Of a stretch of 10,342 nucleotides of DNA, positions 5,444 to 10,342 are shown one piece after another. The stretch is from Syntrophaceae bacterium UBA1062 (GTDB lineage: Bacteria > Desulfobacterota > Desulfomonilia > UBA1062): NCBI GenBank assembly GCA_002316295.1, contig DCDF01000060.1:1-10342 (forward strand), given 5' to 3'. The number at the start of each line of letters is the position of its first letter. The first letter of the stretch is position 1. Under the pieces are notes generated by a model that was given only the letters and a program-made list of their open reading frames with translations, was not told the origin of the DNA and did not search any database. The translations under genes and the position numbers were made by a program.

Positions 5444-6577
5444 ATGATCGAGGTGAAGCGGGTGGCGGACAGCGGCATGATGAAGGAATTCATCATGCTG
5501 CCCTGGAAAGCGAAGATCTACGAGCACGATCCCGCATGGGTCCCCCCTCTGATCTCTGTCCAGAAGGAGATGTTCGACAGGAGGAAAGGCTATTTCTTCG
5601 AGATCGGCGAGGCGGAATTCTTTCTCGCATACAGAGAGGGCGTCCCCGTGGGGCGCATCACGGCCCATGTCAACCGGCTTTATGAAGAAAAATACGACCG
5701 CGAAACCGGGTTCTTCGGATTCTTCGAATCCATCAACGACGACGGCGTGGCGCAATCTCTCTTCCATGCGGCCTCTTCATGGCTGGAGCAGAGAGGGAAA
5801 AAGATCATGAACGGCCCCCAGAGCTTCTCCATCTACGACTCCGTCGGCTTCGAGGTGGAAGGTGCCGATAAGATGCCGACCGTGGGGCTCTACCACTTCG
5901 CCCCTTATTACAAAGATCTGGCGGAAACGTGCGGCTTCATCAAATGCATCGACTGGCACTGTTTCCTGGTGGAGAGGATACATTATGACAGACATGCGCC
6001 CTACCTCAATGAGGTGAAAAACTCCCTTCTGAACAGCACGGATGTACAGTTCAAGACCCTCGAAATGAAGGACATCATGAAGAGAGCCAGGGAGGTGCAG
6101 CATATCTTCAATACCGCCTGGGAAGGGAACTGGGGCCATCTTCCCCTGACGGACAAGCAGATGGAGATGATCTTCCGGCAGCTCCGAGCGCTCGTCATCC
6201 CTGATTTCGCCATCTTTGCAGAGAAAGGGGAAAAGACCGTGGGGTTCATCATCTCGGTTCCGGATGTTAACCCCTGCCTGAGGATTCTCAACGGAAGGCG
6301 GTATCCCTGGCGAATGCTTCGCTTCCTGCGCGCGATGAAGAACACGAAACGGGTCAGGTCCATCATTATGGGTGTGCTCCCTGAGTACCGCGGCCAACAC
6401 ATCGATGACATCTTCTATCTGAAATCCATCGAGGTAGGCCTTCGGCTCGACATCTGGGAGTCCGACTGCTCCATGATCGCCGAAACCAACCTTAGGATGT
6501 TGAGGGCACTGAAGCCTCTCACCTCGGATCCGTACAAGACCTACCGCATCTTCCAAAGGCCGATCGACGCAGCCTGA
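5444..6577 (+). CDS. GNAT-superfamily acyltransferase-like protein, two-lobed (YghO-like)
   Basis: The 377-residue protein matches a family of long GNAT-like proteins seen in many Proteobacteria. The N-terminal lobe (about 1-175) carries WVPPL (32-36), FFLAYREGVPVGRI (59-72), GFFGFFE (89-95) and the GPQSFSIYDSVGFEVEG region (124-140). The C-terminal lobe (about 195-375) has a second acetyltransferase-like core with TVGFIISVPD (265-274) and an acyl-CoA-loop-like segment, MGVLPEYRGQHID (309-321). Such proteins are thought to transfer an acyl or acetyl group from CoA; the acceptor is unknown. No signal peptide or membrane segment is present, so it is probably cytoplasmic. GAGGAG at 5431-5436 sets the ATG at 5444; an ATG at 5439 is closed by a stop at once. 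It lies 144 bases after the radical SAM gene and converges with the PAP2-like gene 46 bases away. Confidence 0.82.
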   Translation: MIEVKRVADSGMMKEFIMLPWKAKIYEHDPAWVPPLISVQKEMFDRRKGYFFEIGEAEFFLAYREGVPVGRITAHVNRLYEEKYDRETGFFGFFESINDDGVAQSLFHAASSWLEQRGKKIMNGPQSFSIYDSVGFEVEGADKMPTVGLYHFAPYYKDLAETCGFIKCIDWHCFLVERIHYDRHAPYLNEVKNSLLNSTDVQFKTLEMKDIMKRAREVQHIFNTAWEGNWGHLPLTDKQMEMIFRQLRALVIPDFAIFAEKGEKTVGFIISVPDVNPCLRILNGRRYPWRMLRFLRAMKNTKRVRSIIMGVLPEYRGQHIDDIFYLKSIEVGLRLDIWESDCSMIAETNLRMLRALKPLTSDPYKTYRIFQRPIDAA

Positions 6578-6623
6578 AACGGTATCCGTCCACCCGGCCG
6601 GAGTATCCCGGCGCTTAACGGCG

Positions 6624-7538
6624 TCATGAATTCCCCTTCAGGATAAGCCGCGCTGCAATACCCGGAGCGAATCGGTACACCAGGCAGCCGAGGGCCGCCC
6701 CTGCCATGAGATCCACGACATAGTGATACCGCAGGTAGACCGAGGAGAAAACGATGGTCGCGGACCAGATGCAGGCAGCGGGAAAGAAGCGCGGTGCATA
6801 TCTGCCGGCAAGCAGCGCGCTCAGAAGCGAGATCGCGGTATGCCCGCTCGGGCAGCAGTCTCTCATCAGCCCCTCCACCTGATCGAGCGTGCTGCGGAGA
6901 GCATCGAACAGGAACATTCCGCTTAAAGGGACTGTCTGCACGTGATCCAGGGTGAAACGCGGCCCGATTGCCGGAGTAAGGTAGTATCCGAGGTAAGAGA
7001 GATAGAAGCCTGCGAGAATGCTCGAAGCTGCGATGTGAAACCCGGTCCGGTCGCCTTGTTTGAAATAGATGATCACACACAGAACCAAGGGAAGGAAGTA
7101 GAAGCTTGTATACCCGAGCTGCAGGAATTCCGAGAGAGCCGGGCAGGTGATTCTTTCCATGAGCAGAGTAGGGTCCCTGCCCAGAAAGAACAGGCGGTCG
7201 ATGCCGATGAGCAGTGTATCCAGATCAAGTGGATTGATGAGAGGCACGAGCCTGCGGTTTTCCAGAAAGATGACGAAGAGGAAGATCGGCACATACCAAT
7301 CTCTGAAGAACTGCATCCATGTACGGCCGACATGCCGGTGAAAGCTCGCGACCCCGAAGATGACCAAGATGATGAGAATGTTCAGGCCGAAGATATCCCA
7401 GGCGAGCCTGATCTTCAGAGATGCCAGAACGAGAAGGTTGAGCGCCGCAGCGGATGCGATGGTGATGCGCTCCTCGAGGATCAGAGTGGAGCACAGGCGT
7501 TGAATGAATCGTCCCGGTTTCAATCTGAGATATTTCAT
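6624..7538 (-). CDS. PAP2-superfamily membrane protein, inositolphosphorylceramide-synthase (AUR1)-like
   Basis: This integral membrane protein of 304 residues (from the ATG at 7538) has about six hydrophobic helices. It carries the acid-phosphatase/lipid-phosphatase signature in AUR1-like form: GPR at 192-194, CCPSGHTAIS around the catalytic His233, and YLRYHYVVD with His272 and Asp276. Members of the PAP2_3/AUR1-like group hydrolyse or transfer phospho-head groups of lipids at the inner membrane, with the active site usually facing outward. Whether this one is a phosphatase or a head-group transferase cannot be told. Upstream in-frame starts exist (GTG at 7565, ATG at 7556 and 7547), but GGATGGG about nine bases before 7538 favours the chosen start. 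The gene converges with the GNAT-like gene and lies 157 bases downstream of yhbY on the same strand. Confidence 0.85.
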   Translation of the reverse strand: MKYLRLKPGRFIQRLCSTLILEERITIASAAALNLLVLASLKIRLAWDIFGLNILIILVIFGVASFHRHVGRTWMQFFRDWYVPIFLFVIFLENRRLVPLINPLDLDTLLIGIDRLFFLGRDPTLLMERITCPALSEFLQLGYTSFYFLPLVLCVIIYFKQGDRTGFHIAASSILAGFYLSYLGYYLTPAIGPRFTLDHVQTVPLSGMFLFDALRSTLDQVEGLMRDCCPSGHTAISLLSALLAGRYAPRFFPAACIWSATIVFSSVYLRYHYVVDLMAGAALGCLVYRFAPGIAARLILKGNS

Positions 7539-7695
7539 GACTCGCATCCCATCCATAATCGGCACGCACGGTGCCGGCCAGAGCCACGATGCACGGAGGT
7601 CCGTATGGGTTCACGGCGTCATCCCTGATCATGCCGGAGGGGTCGGGTCGTGATGCGGGAATCCGGGAGCAGGGGACCGATCTCTGCCGAATCTT

Positions 7696-8001
7696 TTAAG
7701 ATGAGAAGCTTACTTTTCGCTTTTTCTCGTCGGGTTGCCGTCGATAGAGTATGGCGACATTTCCGATGAGGCCGACGGCCTCGCTCGATGTGCGTTCGGC
7801 GATTTCTTCTGTGAGCTCTTTCTTTTCTTCCTTGAAATCCACGAACTTGACCTTGATGAGCTCGTGATGTTCCAATGCTTCGTCCACAGCCCTGAGAAGC
7901 TCCGGTGTTATGCCGTTTTTGCCCGCCTGGACAACGGGGCGAAGGCTGTGGGCCAGTCCCCGCAAGTACTTCCTCTGCGCTCCTGTGAGAGATTTCGCCA
8001 T
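7696..8001 (-). CDS. yhbY: YhbY/CRM-domain ribosome assembly RNA-binding protein
   Basis: The 101-residue protein is a full-length single CRM (YhbY) domain. It begins LTGAQRKYLRGLAHSL, has the conserved VQAGKNGIT segment (24-32) and ends the fold with the RNA-contacting GxxG loop at 77-80 (GLIG), followed by NVAILYRR. The E. coli homologue binds pre-50S ribosomal particles and takes part in large-subunit assembly. A charged tail of about 12 residues follows the domain. AAGGAG seven bases before the ATG at 8001 supports the start. It lies 72 bases downstream of the HD phosphohydrolase on the same strand and probably shares its transcript. Confidence 0.94.
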   Translation of the reverse strand: MAKSLTGAQRKYLRGLAHSLRPVVQAGKNGITPELLRAVDEALEHHELIKVKFVDFKEEKKELTEEIAERTSSEAVGLIGNVAILYRRQPDEKKRKVSFSS

Positions 8002-8073
8002 GTATGCGCTCCTTTTCTCTTACCCGTTCAAGTCGGGCCGGCGGACCGGCCAGTTTCAGCTCTGCGATACGGA

Positions 8074-8847
8074 TCAGAGTTTGTAGGACTCGACGATCCG
8101 GCGCTCCATCTCCCCCTCGATCCTGGCTACGACCTCTACGTAATTGGCTATGGAAGAGTTCTGGAGTTTGTGACGCAGGAGCTCGTCGACCTGGTAGATG
8201 CCCGCCGAGTTGCCGAGCGTGATCACGATCCTGACCGGCCGCTCGTCCCCCTGCTCGATGTCGACCTTTTCCACGGCCTGGGCGGAAATGGAATGAATGT
8301 TGACAGCACCCGCCTCGAACGGGATGCGCGATCTGCCCTGAGACATGTCCAGGGCATCGGCCACCTTGAGGACCCCGGCCTCGACGGTCAGGCACGTTTC
8401 CTTGGCATTGTGGGCCACGACGGCATGCATGGTCTCGGCCGCAAGCACGGTCAGCGCGGGCTCTTCGTAGATGCCGCTCAGGAGCTGCCGGGCTTTCGGA
8501 TATGCGAGCAGAACACTGTAGCGCTCGTGGTCGTGCCGGTGGACGGCGATCCCGATGTCATGGAGGCAGGCCGCAAGGACTACGATGACCTCAGCGTCGT
8601 CGTTTTGGAGGCCGTAGTTCTTCACCACGCTCGGCTCGACGCCGCCCTGCACCAGCAAGCGCAGGATCCTCAACGCGGCGTTGGACGCGATCCGGATGTG
8701 GATCTCGCCATGGTCGTTGATACCGCTTCGGTCCACGGCATTTATATTGGCGCACTTCCAGAGCTGGACCAGCTCTGCATCTTCCTGAATGCGGCCGATC
8801 AAATCCCTGAGCCTGACATTGTTCTTCGCGGGGATATGAAAGCCCAT
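8074..8847 (-). CDS. HD-domain metal-dependent phosphohydrolase
   Basis: The 257-residue protein has an HD-domain core. His50 (EIHIRIASNAA) is followed by the defining His96-Asp97 in ACLHDIGIAVHRHDHE, a histidine-rich helix (TMHAVVAHNAKE, His141/His146) and a downstream Asp in VADALDMSQGRSRIPFE (164-167). The second part (NIHSISAQAVEKVDI, NSAGIYQVDELL, YVEVVARI) is typical of one conserved HD subfamily found in archaea and bacteria with no settled substrate. HD enzymes use divalent metals to cleave phosphate esters, often of nucleotides. The protein is cytoplasmic. GGAGG sits just before the ATG, with a short spacing of three bases, and an in-frame TGA upstream leaves little room for an earlier start. 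It precedes yhbY and may lead that operon. Confidence 0.88.
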   Translation of the reverse strand: MGFHIPAKNNVRLRDLIGRIQEDAELVQLWKCANINAVDRSGINDHGEIHIRIASNAALRILRLLVQGGVEPSVVKNYGLQNDDAEVIVVLAACLHDIGIAVHRHDHERYSVLLAYPKARQLLSGIYEEPALTVLAAETMHAVVAHNAKETCLTVEAGVLKVADALDMSQGRSRIPFEAGAVNIHSISAQAVEKVDIEQGDERPVRIVITLGNSAGIYQVDELLRHKLQNSSIANYVEVVARIEGEMERRIVESYKL

Positions 8848-8860
8848 AGCCCTCCGGCCA

Positions 8861-8890
8861 ATTGCACTGTTTTTTCTTAAAGCAAGTCAA
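8861..8890 (-). promoter_or_regulatory. Candidate promoter for the HD-domain gene
   Basis: On the minus strand TTGACT (plus 8885-8890) and TGCAAT (8861-8866) are 18 bases apart. The -35 matches consensus at five of six positions and the -10 at four. Transcription would start only a few bases before the ribosome binding site, so the leader would be very short. The call is motif-based. Confidence 0.25.
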
Positions 8891-9090
8891 TACACCATTG
8901 CGGGAATTATTACCAGAGAGCTTATTCGGTTCTTTCTCCGGGAAAGGCGACTGCATGCCGCCGTATGACAGGCCGGCCGGAGACGATGCATTCCCTCGGC
9001 ATTTTCCAGCGTACCGACCCTGAGGAGCAGGATCGGATGCGCGAGCAATGTCTACAGATCGGATATCAGGCGGATGCGAATCAATACCGG

Positions 9091-9837
9091 TTAATCGGGA
9101 ATCACGGCTGCGGCTGGAGCCAGATCGACAAAACCGGCGCCGTCACCATTGTCGGTGTAGACGCGAACCATGAAGTCGTACTCGTCATCGCCGTTCAGCG
9201 TTCCCAGCGCGGCAATGGTGTAGAGCGTCCCTGTCTCGAGCGCAACGTCATCGAATGCCGCCAGAGGATCGGTGTTTCCGGCCGCCGTGACCACGAAGAC
9301 ATAATCGCCCGGGTCCAGCGCGGTATAGTCAGTGACGCCCGGAAAGGAGACTCCCTGGAAGATCTGCGTGCCGTCTGCGGAATCGATTCTGAGATCGACC
9401 GCCGGGGCGTCGGGTGAAGCATGCACGAAACGGGCCCTCGCCCGGCCGTCCAGAAGAAATCTTGAGTCTTCGGTGATGAGCGGACGCAAGTCCGCCCGGG
9501 CGCCGACGGCGAAGACGGTGATTACTTCCAGGGGCATGAGAACGAGGTTTTCAATGGATACGAGCTCTGCTGTCTCGCCATCTGCAGGAGTGATCTCCAT
9601 ATCATACACATCCGAGAGTACGAGCGCATATCCTGAACTTTCTCCGAACTCCAGTGAATCGACGACCAGCGCGCCGTTCAGAAACACTGCCGCGGGCGGG
9701 GCGTCGTAGCCGGCATGGATAACCCTCAGCCCTGTGTAATAATCGTTCACGAAGGTGACGTCATCATCGTCGTCGCATCCGGACAGCCCGCAGGCAATGA
9801 GCAACAAGCATATCGGCACCAACAGCGCCCTTTTCAT
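9091..9837 (-). CDS. DUF4397-domain lipoprotein with two tandem repeats
   Basis: The 248-residue protein has a clear lipoprotein signal: hydrophobic residues 5-17 and the lipobox LSGC ending at Cys21. An acidic run (DDDDD) follows the cysteine; in E. coli Asp at +2 keeps lipoproteins at the inner membrane, though this rule differs between species. The mature part contains DUF4397-type beta-rich repeats. RFVHASPDAPAVDLRID (136-152) matches the family signature, and RVIHAGYDAPPAAVFLNG (38-55) is a diverged copy, so there are two domains of about 95 residues each. DUF4397 proteins are extracytoplasmic and of unknown function. GGAGG five bases before the ATG supports the start. A candidate promoter lies at 9882-9909. 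About 240 bases with no convincing gene separate it from the HD gene. Confidence 0.9.
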   Translation of the reverse strand: MKRALLVPICLLLIACGLSGCDDDDDVTFVNDYYTGLRVIHAGYDAPPAAVFLNGALVVDSLEFGESSGYALVLSDVYDMEITPADGETAELVSIENLVLMPLEVITVFAVGARADLRPLITEDSRFLLDGRARARFVHASPDAPAVDLRIDSADGTQIFQGVSFPGVTDYTALDPGDYVFVVTAAGNTDPLAAFDDVALETGTLYTIAALGTLNGDDEYDFMVRVYTDNGDGAGFVDLAPAAAVIPD

Positions 9838-9881
9838 CGTGCCCTCCTCGTAATTGAATATGAAAAACCGGCCTGTATATC

Positions 9882-9909
9882 AGAATAACCCGGCAGAACG
9901 GATTCTCAA
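9882..9909 (-). promoter_or_regulatory. Candidate sigma70-type promoter for the DUF4397 lipoprotein
   Basis: On the minus strand TTGAGA (plus 9904-9909) and TATTCT (9882-9887) are separated by 16 bases. The -35 matches consensus at five of six positions and the -10 at four. The leader to the ATG would be about 40 bases. The call is motif-based. Confidence 0.35.
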
Positions 9910-10022
9910 TATCGGAGATTTCCGGCACGATTTCACTCACCCTGCCTCCCACGTTCGTGATACACTTCCACCCGACACGCAGGAAGATGTATTTCATCAT
10001 TTCAAGAACCGGGGAGGTGCGC

Positions 10023-10342
10023 ATGCAGGTATCCATTGATTATCAGAAACGATTGAAAAGGATCCGCGAGGAAATGGCCAGAGCAGGCATCGATGTCTTC
10101 ATCGGTACCCGGACGGTCAGTGTCACCTATGTGGCCGATGCCTTCATCCCCTGGCGCAGCGCCGTGGTCATCTCCCGGGACGGCTATGCGGGACTCGTCA
10201 CCATGCTCATCGACAACGCCCGCATGCACAGTGAGTCCTGGCTGGACAACATCACTCCGTACGCCCCCATTCCCGGGCTCGACCTTCTGGACATCGTGGT
10301 GAGTCAGGTCCGCCAGAACCGCTGGGACAAGGCCGTGATCGG
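10023..10342 (+). CDS. M24-family (Xaa-Pro peptidase/creatinase-type) protein, N-terminal part
   Basis: The frame opens at an ATG preceded by GGGGAGG five bases upstream and runs off the right edge after 106 codons. The translated start, MQVSIDYQKRLKRIREEMAR followed by AGIDVFIGTRTVSVTYVADA, is the pattern of the creatinase/prolidase N-terminal domain: a helix with RxxRIREEM, then a strand and a segment on substrate-side recognition. The metal-binding pita-bread domain that would show whether it is an active aminopeptidase lies outside the window. M24 proteins with this N-terminal domain cleave Xaa-Pro bonds or related amides such as creatine. The gene is divergent from the DUF4397 gene, with 185 bases between them. 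Confidence 0.8.
   Translation, partial: MQVSIDYQKRLKRIREEMARAGIDVFIGTRTVSVTYVADAFIPWRSAVVISRDGYAGLVTMLIDNARMHSESWLDNITPYAPIPGLDLLDIVVSQVRQNRWDKAVI

Noticed and set aside
5777..6556. A 259-codon minus-strand open frame opposite the GNAT-like gene
   Set aside because: It mirrors the codon structure of the real gene, has no family resemblance and lacks a good ribosome binding site.
7735..8880. A 381-codon plus-strand open frame opposite yhbY and the HD gene
   Set aside because: It is antisense to two well-recognised genes and has no domain of its own. Long antisense frames are common in GC-rich DNA.
8882..8896. A sigma54-like promoter (GG...GC) on the minus strand before the HD gene
   Set aside because: The spacing between GG and GC is 11 bases instead of the required 10, and the surrounding bases match poorly.
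8965..9417. A 150-codon plus-strand frame overlapping the DUF4397 gene
   Set aside because: Most of it is antisense to the clear DUF4397 lipoprotein, and the unique first part is too short to support a gene.

Overview
The window looks like a GC-rich bacterial chromosome segment. An outer-membrane beta-barrel protein and two lipoproteins point to a Gram-negative envelope. An archaeal-type (type II) glyceraldehyde-3-phosphate dehydrogenase beside a B12-binding radical SAM enzyme would suit a Desulfobacterota/Deltaproteobacteria-like anaerobe. That assignment is inference; no rRNA or other strong taxonomic marker is present. There is no transposase, integrase, CRISPR array, phage gene, tRNA or rRNA in the window.

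Layout. On the minus strand (1-2344) lie a possible partial gene at the left edge, a Sel1-repeat lipoprotein, an outer-membrane beta-barrel protein and an unassigned protein that may have a PsbP/DUF1795-like fold. A 355-base divergent intergenic region (2345-2699) holds promoter-like elements on both strands and an odd inverted repeat that carries two tRNA T-arm-like motifs. On the plus strand (2700-6577) follow type II GAPDH, a B12-binding radical SAM protein and a two-lobed GNAT-like acyltransferase. On the minus strand (6624-9837), in reverse order of transcription, lie a PAP2/inositolphosphorylceramide-synthase-like membrane protein, a YhbY ribosome-assembly factor, an HD-domain phosphohydrolase and a tandem DUF4397 lipoprotein. 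A plus-strand M24 (Xaa-Pro peptidase/creatinase-type) gene starts at 10023 and runs off the right edge.

How the genes may work together. The HD protein and YhbY are probably co-transcribed. The rSAM, GNAT-like and PAP2-like proteins could share a role in lipid or envelope chemistry, but this rests only on proximity and family tendencies, and the GNAT-like and PAP2-like genes converge rather than form an operon. GAPDH stands without other glycolytic genes. Most of the window is ordinary chromosomal content. The points most worth a second look are the type II GAPDH with its extra C-terminal tail, the rSAM protein that lacks the usual cobalamin-ligand motif, and the T-arm-like inverted repeat upstream of GAPDH.
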